Origin: Natribaculum breve
GTDB lineage: Archaea > Halobacteriota > Halobacteria > Halobacteriales > Natrialbaceae
DNA length: 64,000 bases
Reading direction: 5' to 3'
Assembly: GCF_023008585.1 (NCBI RefSeq)
Contig: NZ_CP095390.1
Location: 310,001 to 374,000 of the forward strand
This document shows, piece after piece, positions 33,511 to 43,083 of the stretch. Below the pieces are notes generated by a model. The model had not been told where the DNA came from and made no database searches. It was given only the letters and a program-made list of their open reading frames with translations. Both the position numbers and the translations under genes were made by a program. The stretch's first letter is position 1, and every line of letters starts with the position of its first letter.

Positions 33511-35145
33511 TCAGCCGAACAGTTCGACGAACCGGTTCGTGCCCTCGTCGGTGCCGGCGATTATCAGTTCGTCCCCTCGACGGATCCGGAAGCCAGGACC
33601 GAGGTCGGTGATGACCGCTCCGTTCCGTTCGACGGCGACGACCGTGCAGTCGGTCCGCTCTCTGATCCGGGCCCCCTCGAGCGTGTCTCCGACGAGGTCC
33701 GGCGCGGTCGTTCGGATGGTCTCGACCTGGGTGTCCGTCGAGAGTACCTCCTCGTCTTCCAGCACCTCGGAAGCGATCGATCGTCCGGTCACGGTCGCGA
33801 GCGCCAGGACGTATTCGGCTCCCGCGCGGTAGGTTTTCTTGACGGTCTCGGCCCTCTCGGCGCGCGCGACGATTTCGGCGTCGCCGTTTAAGTCCCGCAC
33901 GACGAGGGTCGTGAACTCTGTCACGGTGTCGTCGGACAGCGCCAGGACGACCGTCCGCGTCCCCTCGACGCCGGCTTCTCGCAACACGTCCGGATCGGTC
34001 GCGTCGCCGACGACGTCGACGCCCTCACCATCGCGTCTGTCGACGACGGTGTAGGGAAGGTCGGCGTCGGCAAGCGCCGCCGTGACAGTCTGACCGACGT
34101 CGCCGTGACCGACGACAACCGTCCTCCCGCGGCGAAATCGGCGGACGGTCGAGAGCGTCGCCCGTTTGAGCCGCTCGAGTTGGTCTCCGTGGCCGGTGAC
34201 CAGCAGGATCGTTCCGCTGTCGAGCGTGGCGTTCGGCGGGGGCGGCGTCTCGAACTCGCCGTGGAACCACGCCCCGACGACGTTCACGCCGTAGCGCTCC
34301 CTGATGCCGCTGTCGGCCAGGGTCGTCCCCGCCAGTCTGCTCCCGTGGTGGATCGGAAACTCCGCGATGTCGAAGTCCTCGCCGATCCGGATCGTGTCGC
34401 CGAGGTTCGTGCCGACGCCCGCCGTCACCTTGTGAGCGAGACTCTCGCCGACCAGTCGTCGCGGCGAGAAGACGACGTCGGCACCCGCCAGTCTGTGGTA
34501 CGTGGCCCGATCGGGCTCCTCGACGACACTCACGACAGCGACGTCCTCGGCGGTCTCTCTGGCTGCGAGGACGATACTCGCGTCGACCCGGTCGGACACG
34601 TCGGCGACGAGCGCCCGCGCGCCCGCGAGGTTGACGCTCTCGAGTCCCGACACCGACGCTGGGTCCGCGTGAACGACCGTGTGCCCGTCCGCGTAGAGAT
34701 CCATCGCCCGGTCGCGGTCGGGTTCCACGAGGACGTGCTCGACACCGTGGGAACGCAATTCCGCGATGAGCGTCTCGGCTCGAGCCGAGTACGAACAGAT
34801 GACGACGTGATCGCTGAAGCCGTCGTCGAGTGCCGTCGGAACCGACGGCGAGAACACGTCCTCGAACAGCGGGAAGAGCAAGACGGGAAGCGCCAGGAAG
34901 AATAGCGCGACGCCGGTCAGGTCCATGAGTATGACCAGCAGGTTCATCTGGGGACTCGCCCAGGGCGAGTCCGAGCCGTATCCAGTCGCGGTGAACGTTT
35001 CGACGGTGAACTGCAGCGAGTGCAGGTAGGCGTGAGATTCCCCCTCGAACGTCCGCATCCCGTAGTGGTACGCGGTCGAATAGAACACGATGAGCAGCGC
35101 GATGAACCCGAGGTAGTAGATGGCCCGACGCTGTAGGCTACGCAT
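33511..35145 (-). CDS. Potassium channel with cytoplasmic NAD-binding (RCK) domains
   Basis: 544 residues from the ATG at 35145 (MRSLQRRAIYYLGF). Two membrane helices (11-29 and about 68-93) bracket a pore with selectivity filter TATGYG (52-57). The cytoplasmic part has two tandem Rossmann RCK units (HVVICSYSARAETLI and RTVVVGHGDVGQTV) and TrkA_C domains. The layout matches MthK/Kch-like or Trk-type channels that are ligand-gated by nucleotides or Ca2+. It probably serves K+ efflux or adjustment. It is convergent with trkA, the stops being 28 bases apart. Confidence 0.85.
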   Translation of the reverse strand: MRSLQRRAIYYLGFIALLIVFYSTAYHYGMRTFEGESHAYLHSLQFTVETFTATGYGSDSPWASPQMNLLVILMDLTGVALFFLALPVLLFPLFEDVFSPSVPTALDDGFSDHVVICSYSARAETLIAELRSHGVEHVLVEPDRDRAMDLYADGHTVVHADPASVSGLESVNLAGARALVADVSDRVDASIVLAARETAEDVAVVSVVEEPDRATYHRLAGADVVFSPRRLVGESLAHKVTAGVGTNLGDTIRIGEDFDIAEFPIHHGSRLAGTTLADSGIRERYGVNVVGAWFHGEFETPPPPNATLDSGTILLVTGHGDQLERLKRATLSTVRRFRRGRTVVVGHGDVGQTVTAALADADLPYTVVDRRDGEGVDVVGDATDPDVLREAGVEGTRTVVLALSDDTVTEFTTLVVRDLNGDAEIVARAERAETVKKTYRAGAEYVLALATVTGRSIASEVLEDEEVLSTDTQVETIRTTAPDLVGDTLEGARIRERTDCTVVAVERNGAVITDLGPGFRIRRGDELIIAGTDEGTNRFVELFG

Positions 35146-35259
35146 GTTCGCCGAATTGTTGAATATCTGTAAAACGGTTCCGCTCCCGACGGTCGAGCGT
35201 AGACTGTGACGAACCGTGAGTCGGTTTCGACGACCCGCCGACACCTGCTGGAAATTTAC

Positions 35260-35487
35260 TCACCGGCGGTCTCGACCCGTTCTCTGTGCGCTTCGCTCGA
35301 GGATCTTGTCGATCGCCCAGCCGACCCAGAAGAACACGACGGCGACGAACGTGACCATCTCGAGGCGGACGATCGAACCGTGCCAGACGTACAGCACCGC
35401 GGCCATAACGCCGATGGCGGAGATGGCGACGCCGAACACGTCGTAGAACGACCGCGGGTTACGAATACTCGGTGCGCGAGCCTCCAT
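35260..35487 (-). CDS. Small two-helix membrane protein near trkH
   Basis: 75 residues from the ATG at 35487. It begins MEARAPSIRNPRSFYDVFGV, then has two hydrophobic segments (VFGVAISAIGVMAAVLYVW and MVTFVAVVFFWVGWAIDKIL) and a basic tail. It lies upstream of the channel gene on the same strand with about 115 bases between. Its position suggests a role in the potassium cluster, but nothing in the sequence proves it. Confidence 0.5.
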   Translation of the reverse strand: MEARAPSIRNPRSFYDVFGVAISAIGVMAAVLYVWHGSIVRLEMVTFVAVVFFWVGWAIDKILERSAQRTGRDRR

Positions 35488-35754
35488 AGGCGACAGTTAG
35501 ACGCGAGCCAGTATAGTTCGTCGACCCACGACGACGCCGGCCGAATCACGTGACGCTCACACGACAGTCCGTACACGCCCGACCGCGCCTCGGCAGTCGT
35601 CGCCGACCAGCGCGAGCGACTCGAGTGCGATCGATCCGTGACCCGTGTTGTCGGCAGTCGACGGGTCGATCGTCGTTGCGATGGATTAATGCACCATCCT
35701 TGATTCGCGTTACACTGTGAGTCGAATGCGACGTCGTGTCGGTGGGGGGGTCCC

Positions 35755-37296
35755 GTGAACGTCAGAATCGACTGGCGTGCGAGCGTCGCGCTCACGGGGA
35801 CCGTGCTCAAGTACCTGGCCGTCTCCTTGCTCGTCCCGCTGGTCGTCGCACTCGTCTACGGCGACGACGTCGCCGTCTTCGCCGGGACGCTCGTCGTGAC
35901 CGTCGGCATCGGTCATCTCCTGGAGCAACTCAGCTCCGAGCCTGACGTCAGACCGCGAGAGGCGATGTTGCTGGTCGCGCTCTCGTGGCTCGCCGTGGCG
36001 TTCGTGGGAGCGATTCCGTACGTCCTCGCGGGCTATGGCACCGACTCGACGCTCGTCGATCCCGTGAACGCGCTCTTCGAGTCGATGTCTGGATTCACGA
36101 CCACCGGGGCGACCGTGATGGGCGAGATCTCGCTCGAGCGACACTCGCACGCGCTGCTCATGTGGCGTCAACTCACCCAGTGGCTGGGCGGCATGGGGAT
36201 CGTCGTGTTGATGGTCGCGATCCTCCCGGAACTCGCGGTCAACGGCGCGCAACTCATCCGGGCCGAGGCACCCGGTCCACAGCTCCAGAAACTGACGCCA
36301 CGGATCGCCGAGACGGCGCGAATCCTCTGGATGATCTACTTCGCGTTCACGGTCCTGTACGTCGCGATCCTCTACGGACTCCACCTCGTTGGAATGGCTC
36401 CGAACATGACCTTCTACAACGCGGTCGCACACGGGTTCACGACGCTCCCGACGGGCGGGTTCTCGCCGGAGGCCGACAGCGTCGCGGCCTTCTCGGCGGC
36501 CGTCCAGTGGGTCGCGATTCCCTTCATGGTCGTCGCCGGGACGAACTTCGCGCTGTTCTGGCACCTCTTTTCCGGCGAGGTAGAGCAGATCTTCGAGAAC
36601 CCCGAGTTCCGGGCGTACACCGGCGCGATCGCCGTCCTGACCGCGATAACCGGTGTGCTCCTGTTCGGCGGTTCGGCACCCGCGCTCGCCGAACTCGGGG
36701 GCGTGACACAGGGCGTGACCGAAAACTCGCTCCGGCAGGCCGCGTTCCAGATCACGTCGATGCTGACCTCGACCGGGTACGCCACGAGCGACTTCGCCCA
36801 GTGGGACTCGCAGGCCCAACTCGTGGTGCTCTTCGCCATGTTCGTCGGCGGGAGCGCCGGTTCGACCGGCGGCGGCATCAAGGTCATCCGGTGGCTGATC
36901 GTCATGAAGGCGCTGCGTCGGGAACTGTTCACGGCCGCTCACCCCGAGGCGGTCCGTCCGATCCGCCTCGGCGGGAACGTCGTCGACGAAGACGCCGTCC
37001 GCGGTATGCTCGGTTTCTCGTTCATGTACCTCGTCGTCTTCGGCGTCGCGACGGTCGTCATCGCGATCGACACCAGTCGGGTCGGCGACCTGTCGTTGAC
37101 GCCGTTCGAGGCGATCAGCGCCAGCCTCGCGACGCTCGGGAACATCGGTCCGGGGTTCGGTCCGGTCGGCCCGTACGGGAACTACGAAGCGTTCCCCGCC
37201 ACGTCGAAACTCCTGATGATCTTCCTCATGTGGATCGGTCGCCTCGAGATCGTCCCGGCGCTCGTGTTGTTCACCGGCGGGTTCTGGACCCGATAG
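35755..37296 (+). CDS. trkH: TrkH-type potassium transporter
   Basis: 513 residues from a GTG at 35755, preceded by a G-run (GTGGGGGGG) that serves as ribosome binding site. The protein has four MPM repeats with pore filters: SGFTTTGATVMG, HGFTTLPTGGFSP, TSTGYATSDF and ATLGNIGPGFGPVG, each with the conserved glycine. It forms the membrane pore that works with TrkA rings. Surrounding genes (trkA, an RCK channel) form one potassium cluster. Confidence 0.95.
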   Translation: MNVRIDWRASVALTGTVLKYLAVSLLVPLVVALVYGDDVAVFAGTLVVTVGIGHLLEQLSSEPDVRPREAMLLVALSWLAVAFVGAIPYVLAGYGTDSTLVDPVNALFESMSGFTTTGATVMGEISLERHSHALLMWRQLTQWLGGMGIVVLMVAILPELAVNGAQLIRAEAPGPQLQKLTPRIAETARILWMIYFAFTVLYVAILYGLHLVGMAPNMTFYNAVAHGFTTLPTGGFSPEADSVAAFSAAVQWVAIPFMVVAGTNFALFWHLFSGEVEQIFENPEFRAYTGAIAVLTAITGVLLFGGSAPALAELGGVTQGVTENSLRQAAFQITSMLTSTGYATSDFAQWDSQAQLVVLFAMFVGGSAGSTGGGIKVIRWLIVMKALRRELFTAAHPEAVRPIRLGGNVVDEDAVRGMLGFSFMYLVVFGVATVVIAIDTSRVGDLSLTPFEAISASLATLGNIGPGFGPVGPYGNYEAFPATSKLLMIFLMWIGRLEIVPALVLFTGGFWTR

Positions 37297-37359
37297 CTGC
37301 GCCGTCGGGACGCGAAGAAGTTGCGAACTATTATGGGGGTCGTCGCCCCTTGAGGCGAC

Positions 37360-37884
37360 ATGATCCGATCGTTCGACGGACACGAACCGGAAATCGCCGA
37401 CTCGGCGTACGTCGACGAGAGCGCGGTCGTCGTCGGCGAGGTCACGATCGAAGCCGACGCGAGCGTCTGGCCCGGGGCGGTGCTTCGCGGCGACCACGGC
37501 CGCATCGTCTTGCGCGAGGGGGCGAACGTCCAGGACAACGCCACCATCCACGAGGGGGCGGAGATCGGTCCGTACGCGACCGTCGGCCACAACGCCATCG
37601 TCCACAGCGCGACGGTGGGACGGCGGAGCATGGTCGGGATGGGCGCGATCGTCCTCGACGGAACCGAGGTCGGCGAGAAGAGCCTCGTCGGTGCGAACAG
37701 CGTCGTCACCGAGCACACGACGATCCCCGACTCGGTCCTCGCCGTCGGCTCGCCCGCCGAGGTCGTCAAGGAGGTCGAGGACTCCACCTGGCACGAGGCC
37801 GGCGACCGCTACGTCGAACTCTCGAGAACGCACGCCGAGACGTCGGAGGTACTCGAGCGCGGGACGGTCTCCCCCGAGGACTGA
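37360..37884 (+). CDS. Gamma-class carbonic anhydrase-like protein
   Basis: 174 residues built of left-handed beta-helix hexapeptide repeats. Metal-binding histidines appear in GDHGRIVLREGANVQDNATIHE and VGHNAIVHSATVG. The fold matches gamma-carbonic anhydrases (Cam/YrdA-like); many archaeal members have unproven activity. It is a single gene 64 bases downstream of trkH. Confidence 0.85.
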   Translation: MIRSFDGHEPEIADSAYVDESAVVVGEVTIEADASVWPGAVLRGDHGRIVLREGANVQDNATIHEGAEIGPYATVGHNAIVHSATVGRRSMVGMGAIVLDGTEVGEKSLVGANSVVTEHTTIPDSVLAVGSPAEVVKEVEDSTWHEAGDRYVELSRTHAETSEVLERGTVSPED

Positions 37885-37906
37885 TCGTCGAAGTGGACGC
37901 CGGTCG

Positions 37907-38413
37907 CTACTCGAGGACGGTCTCCGGGCGCTTCAGGTAGAACTCCTGTTCCGTGACCCGTTCGTAGACGTCGTACAGCGTCTCGACGGCGCTCTCGTCC
38001 GGATCGAACCGGATGTGTGGGGCCAGGTGGTAGCCCTTGCAACTGGTCAGGAAGAAGTACAGCGTCTGGTGGTGTTTGGGCGTCGCGTCGACGACCCCGA
38101 GGTCGCGTCCGCCGAGGTCGTCCGAGAAGTCGTTGAGCAGCGCCGCGATGTCGTCGTGGAGCTGTTCGTCCGGTCGGTGCAACGTCGTCCCGAACGTCTG
38201 TCGCAGGTACTTGTTCGTCGCCGCGAGAAACGGGTTCGAGTCGATGCCGGTGGGATCGACGGACGCGAAGTCGTCGTACAGCGACAGCAGCGTCGACAGT
38301 TCCGCTCGAGTGACCGCGATGGGCATCACCGGATCGCCTTCGGGGATCGAGTACGACGGGAAGCTGTGTGACTGCGGGTCGGGGAGCTCCGAAAAGATGC
38401 TATCGAGTGCCAT
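37907..38413 (-). CDS. Conserved haloarchaeal protein of unknown function
   Basis: 168 residues. It begins MALDSIFSELPDPQSHSFPS, contains TRAELSTLLSLYDDFASVDPTGID, a NKYLRQTFGTTLHRPDE segment and ends YERVTEQEFYLKRPETVLE. It is mostly helical and soluble, with one cysteine (TSCKGYH) and no recognised catalytic motif. It lies between the gamma carbonic anhydrase and ipk, convergent with the former. I do not recognise the family. Confidence 0.6.
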   Translation of the reverse strand: MALDSIFSELPDPQSHSFPSYSIPEGDPVMPIAVTRAELSTLLSLYDDFASVDPTGIDSNPFLAATNKYLRQTFGTTLHRPDEQLHDDIAALLNDFSDDLGGRDLGVVDATPKHHQTLYFFLTSCKGYHLAPHIRFDPDESAVETLYDVYERVTEQEFYLKRPETVLE

Positions 38414-38462
38414 ACCAGACGTTCGACGCGCACGCCCCTAACGGTTGGCGCGAGACTCGACG

Positions 38463-39206
38463 CTACTCCACCGTCGTCCCCGGCTCGTCGCCCTCGAGGA
38501 ACGACTCGAGTGCGTCGAGGCCGAAGATCGACGCCCGTGCGTCTAACTCGAGTAACGCCCGGACCTTCGCGGCCATGCCCCCGGTCACGTCGGTCGCGTC
38601 GCTGCCGCCGAGGACGGCCTCGACGTCCGCGAACGACGTGATCCGGTCGATCACGGCGTCGTCGGCGTCGAGCACGCCGGGAACGGTCGAGCAGAGGCCG
38701 ATCCGGTCGGCCTCGAGCGTCGTCGCGAGGTCCGCCACGAGTTCGTCCCCGCTGACGATCGTCACGCCCTCGCCGGCGTGGGCGACGACGTCGCCGTGGA
38801 GGACGGGGACGAACCCCTCCGCGAGCAAGGTCTGGACCTGTCCCGTCGACAGGTGGAGATCACCGTCGTCGTCGCGGTGGGCCGCCGAGAACGGGTGGAC
38901 CGGCAGCGCCGGGACGTCGCGCTCGAGCAGGGCCTCGAGGACGAACTCGTCGAGCGCCTTCATCGCCCCGTGGATCGCCAGGGCGGCGTCGGCGTCGTGG
39001 GTCCCCTCCGTCGTGCTGACCCCGTGTTCGCTCGCGTGGTGGTGACCGAAGCTGCCGCCGCCGTGGACGACGACGAGCCGGTCGACCGCGCCACTCGAGA
39101 CGGCCCCAGCCACGGCGTCGGCTGCTCGCTCGAGTGCCGGCCCGTCGAGGGTTTCCGCGCGATCCTTGTCCGTGACGACGCTCCCGCCGAGTTTCAGGAC
39201 GATCAT
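38463..39206 (-). CDS. ipk: Isopentenyl phosphate kinase
   Basis: 247 residues of the amino acid kinase fold. Signature segments are MIVLKLGGSVVTDKDR, VVHGGGSFGHHHASEHG (with the catalytic His), PVLHGDVV and VSGDELVADLA, and DVTGGMAAKV. It phosphorylates isopentenyl phosphate to IPP in the archaeal mevalonate pathway. It overlaps the mvk stop codon by ATGA (39203-39206). Confidence 0.9.
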   Translation of the reverse strand: MIVLKLGGSVVTDKDRAETLDGPALERAADAVAGAVSSGAVDRLVVVHGGGSFGHHHASEHGVSTTEGTHDADAALAIHGAMKALDEFVLEALLERDVPALPVHPFSAAHRDDDGDLHLSTGQVQTLLAEGFVPVLHGDVVAHAGEGVTIVSGDELVADLATTLEADRIGLCSTVPGVLDADDAVIDRITSFADVEAVLGGSDATDVTGGMAAKVRALLELDARASIFGLDALESFLEGDEPGTTVE

Positions 39207-40189
39207 TCGAGCCGTTTCACCCCCTCCTCGGCGAGTTCCGCGCGGAAGGCGTCTTCGCAGCCGGGCGTGAACTTCAGGGCCGTCTCCGTCGCGTCCGTCG
39301 GATCGAGCGCGACGATACAGCCGCCGCCGCCCGCGCCCGTCAGTTTCGCGCCGTAGGCACCGGCGTCGCGGGCCGCCCAGACCATCGCGTCGAGCGACCG
39401 CGAGGAGACCCCGAGCGCCGAGAGCAGGCCGTGGTTGAAGTTCATCAGTCGACCGAGTTCCTCGAGGTCGCCGGTCGCGAGGATGTCCTCGCCGTTTCTG
39501 ACCACGTCGCCGATCGCTTCGACCGTGTCGCCGGCGAACCCGTACTCCTCGCGAAGCGCGCGGACGCCCGCGACGAGCGCACCCGTGTCACCTGCCCCGC
39601 CGTCGAAGCCGACGACGATCGGGAGGTCGGGGGCCTCGATCGACCGGCAGTCGTCGCCTTCGACGCGGACCGCCCCGCCCGTCGCCGAACAGAACGTGTC
39701 GGCGCGCGAGGCCTGTCCGTCCTGGACCTCGTACTCGGTTTCGAACGCCCGTCGGGCGATCTCCTCGCGCTCGAGCGTGACGCCGAGTTCGCGGCTCGCG
39801 GCGTCGATGGCGGCGACGACGACCGCCGCGGACGAGCCCAGCCCCGCACCCAGCGGGATGTCGCTCTCGATGGTGACGTCGAAGCCGACCTCGTCTTCGC
39901 CCGTGGCGTCTCGAACCTGGTCGATCGCCCCGTCGACGTATCCCATCGCCGCGTCGATCAGCCCCTCGGAAACGTCGACGTCCGGGCGGTCGTCCGTCTG
40001 TCCGCCGTACTCGACGGTGAAGCCGTCGAGGGAGAGGTCTTCGGCGTGAACGCGGAGTTTGTCGTCGTCGCGCCGTCGCACCTCCACGCGAGCACGTCGC
40101 TCGATGGCACACGGCACCGCCGGTTCGCCGTAGACCACCGCGTGCTCCCCGAACAGGTACACCTTGCCGGGAGCGCTCGAGAGAGTCAT
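39203..40189 (-). CDS. mvk: Mevalonate kinase
   Basis: 328 residues of the GHMP kinase fold. It starts TLSSAPGKVYLFGEHAVVYG (substrate binding), has the phosphate loop PLGAGLGSSAAVVVAAIDAAS, and ends with KLTGAGGGGCIVAL. It uses ATP to make phosphomevalonate. The gene is coupled to ipk. In other haloarchaea mvk-ipk commonly sits directly between rps2 and rnj; here the cba and trk clusters lie on either side. Confidence 0.95.
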   Translation of the reverse strand: MTLSSAPGKVYLFGEHAVVYGEPAVPCAIERRARVEVRRRDDDKLRVHAEDLSLDGFTVEYGGQTDDRPDVDVSEGLIDAAMGYVDGAIDQVRDATGEDEVGFDVTIESDIPLGAGLGSSAAVVVAAIDAASRELGVTLEREEIARRAFETEYEVQDGQASRADTFCSATGGAVRVEGDDCRSIEAPDLPIVVGFDGGAGDTGALVAGVRALREEYGFAGDTVEAIGDVVRNGEDILATGDLEELGRLMNFNHGLLSALGVSSRSLDAMVWAARDAGAYGAKLTGAGGGGCIVALDPTDATETALKFTPGCEDAFRAELAEEGVKRLE

Positions 40190-40421
40190 GCCCGCCCGTT
40201 CGTCCGACGACGCTTAATAGCTGTCCGATTCGACCGCCAGCGATAGACGGGTCGTCACGCGCTCGTCGGTCGCTCGAGTGACCGCTGGCCGTTGTCAAGT
40301 AGTGTGATCGGCCGACCGAGACCGGACGCGTCGTCTCCGGAACTCGATTCTCCTCGGCGGTGTCAGAAGTGGGCGTTTCCGTGTTAGCTATATGAATCCG
40401 GGGGTGGTGAAATCCCTATCC

Positions 40422-40604
40422 ATGCCAAACTCGAGTGTTGCCGTCGAGACAACTCGGGAACGTGAGCTCGGCCACGACGAGTTCGATCCGATCGGGACGC
40501 TCGCCCTGATCGCGCTGTACTTTCTCGTGCTCGTCGTGATGTGGCTGTTCACGTACTTCGTCGAGTTCGTCGGGAACGGACCGACGGTGGTGGGTGTCGT
40601 ATGA
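40422..40604 (+). CDS. cbaD: Small subunit of ba3-type oxidase (CbaD-like)
   Basis: 60 residues from the ATG at 40422; the frame extends to an ATG at 40392 that would add 10. A soluble N terminus (ERELGHDEFDPIG) is followed by one membrane helix (TLALIALYFLVLVVMWLFTYF). This small single-helix protein is the first gene of the cba operon in Natronomonas-type haloarchaea. Its stop overlaps the next ATG. The assignment rests mostly on position. Confidence 0.65.
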   Translation: MPNSSVAVETTRERELGHDEFDPIGTLALIALYFLVLVVMWLFTYFVEFVGNGPTVVGVV

Positions 40605-41104
40605 GGATACACACCTACGAGAAACTCTGGCTGGTCGGGGCGCTGGTGCTCATCGTGGGGTTCATCGCGACGGTCACGTACGGCTCCGTCGGGCTGGGAA
40701 TCTCGATGATCGACGACTCCGGTGGCACGCTCAGCCCGAACGCCGTCGACGACGACGGGCGGTTCGCAGAGCCACGCGTCGAGCAGGTCGGCGAGAACGA
40801 GTACGAGGCGTACGTCGTCGCGTCGCAGTTTATTTTCCAGCCCGATCCGATCGAAGTGCCGGCGAACAGCACCGTGACGTTCTACGTCACCAGCGCTGAC
40901 GTGATCCACGGGTTCAGCGTCGTCGGGACGAACGTCAACACGATGGCCATTCCGGGTGAAGTCGCCAGGCTGACCGTCGAGTTCGACGAACCCGCCGAGT
41001 ACGGCCTCATCTGTCACGAGTACTGTGGTGCGGGACACCACACGATGGAGGGGCAACTGATCGTCCTCCCCGAGGACGAGTACGAACCAGGTGGGAACGC
41101 ATGA
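40601..41104 (+). CDS. cbaB: Cytochrome c oxidase subunit II (ba3-type)
   Basis: 167 residues with one N-terminal membrane helix (LWLVGALVLIVGFIATVTYG) and a cupredoxin domain. The CuA site is present: His in ADVIHGFSVV, then CHEYCGAGHHTMEG with both Cys, the second His and Met. It takes electrons from halocyanin or another small carrier. It overlaps neighbours on both sides by ATGA. Confidence 0.9.
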   Translation: MRIHTYEKLWLVGALVLIVGFIATVTYGSVGLGISMIDDSGGTLSPNAVDDDGRFAEPRVEQVGENEYEAYVVASQFIFQPDPIEVPANSTVTFYVTSADVIHGFSVVGTNVNTMAIPGEVARLTVEFDEPAEYGLICHEYCGAGHHTMEGQLIVLPEDEYEPGGNA

Positions 41105-42855
41105 GCACGTTCGTCGACGAGTATCCGACCGAAGCGCGCGTGATCCGGATGGCCTTCTGGAGTTCGTTCGTCGCACTCACGCTCGGGGCGGTCTTCGGGT
41201 TCATTCAGGCGCTACACCGGACGAACGTGGTCAGAGTCATCGACTCGACCGACTACTACACCGTCCTGACCGGCCACGGGGTGTTCATGGTCATCACGTT
41301 CTCTATTTTCTTCCTCGTCGGCGTCTTCCAGTGGGCGGTGACCAGCAGCCTCGAGCGTGGCCCGGTCGACATCCGGTTCACCTGGTCGTGGTACGGCGTG
41401 ATGTCGCTGGGGACCACACTGGTTGCGATCCCGATTCTTGCCGGCTTCACCGACGCGACTGACATGAGCGCGGACGTCCTCTTTACGTTCTACGCGCCGT
41501 TGCAGGCTCACCCGCTGTTTTACATCGGCCTGGTTCTGTTCGTGATCGGCACCTGGCTCGCCGGTGCAGACTGGTTTTTGACGTGGTGGACCTGGAAAGA
41601 CGATCACCCCGACGAGCGGATCCCGCTGCCGACGTTCATGGTCCTGACGACGATGATCATGTGGTACATCTCGACGATCGGCGTCGCGATCTCGATCCTC
41701 GCGTTCCTGTTGCCGTGGTCGCTCGGACTCGTCGACTCGGTCAATCCGCTGCTGACGCGGACCCTGTTCTGGTACTTCGGTCACCCGGTCGTCTACTTCT
41801 GGCTGATGCCGGCGTACCTGCTGTGGTACAACGTCCTCCCGAAACTCTCGGGCGGTCGCCTGTTCAGCGACCCGCTCGCGCGGGTCGTGTTCATCCTCTT
41901 TATCCTGCTGTCGACGCCGGTCGGCATCCACCACCAGTACCTCGACCCCGGAATCGCGGAGGGCTTCAAGTTCATCGTGATGACGAACACGATGTTCCTC
42001 CTGCTGCCGAGTTTCCTGACGGCGTTTACCGTCGTCGCGAGCATCGAACACGGCGCCCGTCAGCGCGGCGGCGAGGGCTACTTCGGCTGGCTGGGGGCAC
42101 TCCCCTGGCGAGATCCGTCGTTCACCGGCATGGCGCTCGCGGGACTCGTCTTCTCTTTCGGTGGCTTCACGGGCATCGTCAACGCCGGCATGAGTCTCAA
42201 CTACCTCGTTCACAACACGTTCTGGGTTCCGGGACACATCCACACCCAGGTCGGAACGGCCGTCGCGCTCACCTTCATGGCCGGAGCCTACTGGCTCGTT
42301 CCGCAAGTGACCGGCAACCAGCTCGCGAGCCGGTCGGTCGGCCTCTTCCAGGTCGTCCTCTGGTTCGTCGGTATCGTGTTCATGACGAACGCGATGTACC
42401 GTGGCGGTCTGATCGGCATTCCGCGCCGAACCGCAGAACCACAGTACCAGGGCTTCGAGTACGAACCGCTGGTCGGCTCGATCGCCGAACTCGACGCGCA
42501 GGTCGCCCTCGGCGGGACGCTCCTCTTTCTCTCGGCGATCCTCTTTCTCTGGAACATGCTCCTCACAGCGTTCAACAGCGGAAGCGAACCGGTCGTCGAC
42601 GGGTCGCTTCCGCCCGCACTGTCCGGACCCGAAGACTCCCCCCGCATCCTCGACAACCTGAAACTGTGGACCGCGCTCGCGCTCGTGCTCATCCTCCTCG
42701 CGTACTCGATGCCACTCGCGGGAATCGTCCAGGACGGCGGCCTGTTCGGGCCCAACGTTGACGCGTTCCCGGTCTTCGTCGACGCCGTCTCCACCGCCGT
42801 CGACGCGACCGTTCGCCGGCTCCCACTCGAGTCAATCCGAGGACTGATCACCTGA
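41101..42855 (+). CDS. cbaA: Cytochrome c oxidase subunit I (ba3-type, B-family)
   Basis: 584 residues with about 13 membrane helices. The heme a3/CuB site includes FGHPVVYFWLMPAY (cross-linked His-Tyr), the second pair in TPVGIHHQYLDPG, and GHIHTQVGTAVALTF. It lacks the glutamate of A-type oxidases, as usual for the ba3 family. It reduces oxygen to water and pumps protons. Confidence 0.95.
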   Translation: MSTFVDEYPTEARVIRMAFWSSFVALTLGAVFGFIQALHRTNVVRVIDSTDYYTVLTGHGVFMVITFSIFFLVGVFQWAVTSSLERGPVDIRFTWSWYGVMSLGTTLVAIPILAGFTDATDMSADVLFTFYAPLQAHPLFYIGLVLFVIGTWLAGADWFLTWWTWKDDHPDERIPLPTFMVLTTMIMWYISTIGVAISILAFLLPWSLGLVDSVNPLLTRTLFWYFGHPVVYFWLMPAYLLWYNVLPKLSGGRLFSDPLARVVFILFILLSTPVGIHHQYLDPGIAEGFKFIVMTNTMFLLLPSFLTAFTVVASIEHGARQRGGEGYFGWLGALPWRDPSFTGMALAGLVFSFGGFTGIVNAGMSLNYLVHNTFWVPGHIHTQVGTAVALTFMAGAYWLVPQVTGNQLASRSVGLFQVVLWFVGIVFMTNAMYRGGLIGIPRRTAEPQYQGFEYEPLVGSIAELDAQVALGGTLLFLSAILFLWNMLLTAFNSGSEPVVDGSLPPALSGPEDSPRILDNLKLWTALALVLILLAYSMPLAGIVQDGGLFGPNVDAFPVFVDAVSTAVDATVRRLPLESIRGLIT

Positions 42856-43049
42856 TGCGCATCTCCCGGGCGCTCCTCCTCGTGTTGATCGCGCTCATCG
42901 CCGTGATCGGCGTCGAGTTACGGACGATACTCGGGTTCTTCGACGTCCAGCTGTCGATCACGTCGGCAATCGTGCTCATCGTGATCGCGATCGGGGTGCT
43001 CGTGTTCTGGGCGACGCTGCCCACTGCGAACGGGTCGAACGAGAAGTGA
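42855..43049 (+). CDS. Small ba3 oxidase operon membrane protein (CbaC-like)
   Basis: 64 residues; its ATG overlaps the cbaA stop (TGATG). Two hydrophobic stretches, ALLLVLIALIAVIGVEL and ITSAIVLIVIAIGVLVFWATL, give a hairpin in the membrane. It is the last gene of the operon and probably a small accessory subunit or assembly factor. The name is by position only. Confidence 0.6.
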   Translation: MRISRALLLVLIALIAVIGVELRTILGFFDVQLSITSAIVLIVIAIGVLVFWATLPTANGSNEK

Positions 43050-43083
43050 ACGCGACGCTCCCGAGGAACGCTCTCGAGAATCG

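Noticed and set aside
35710..37833. 707-residue open frame opposite trkH and the carbonic anhydrase gene
   Set aside because: It spans two genuine genes and is highly charged (R, E, D) with no fold-like pattern.
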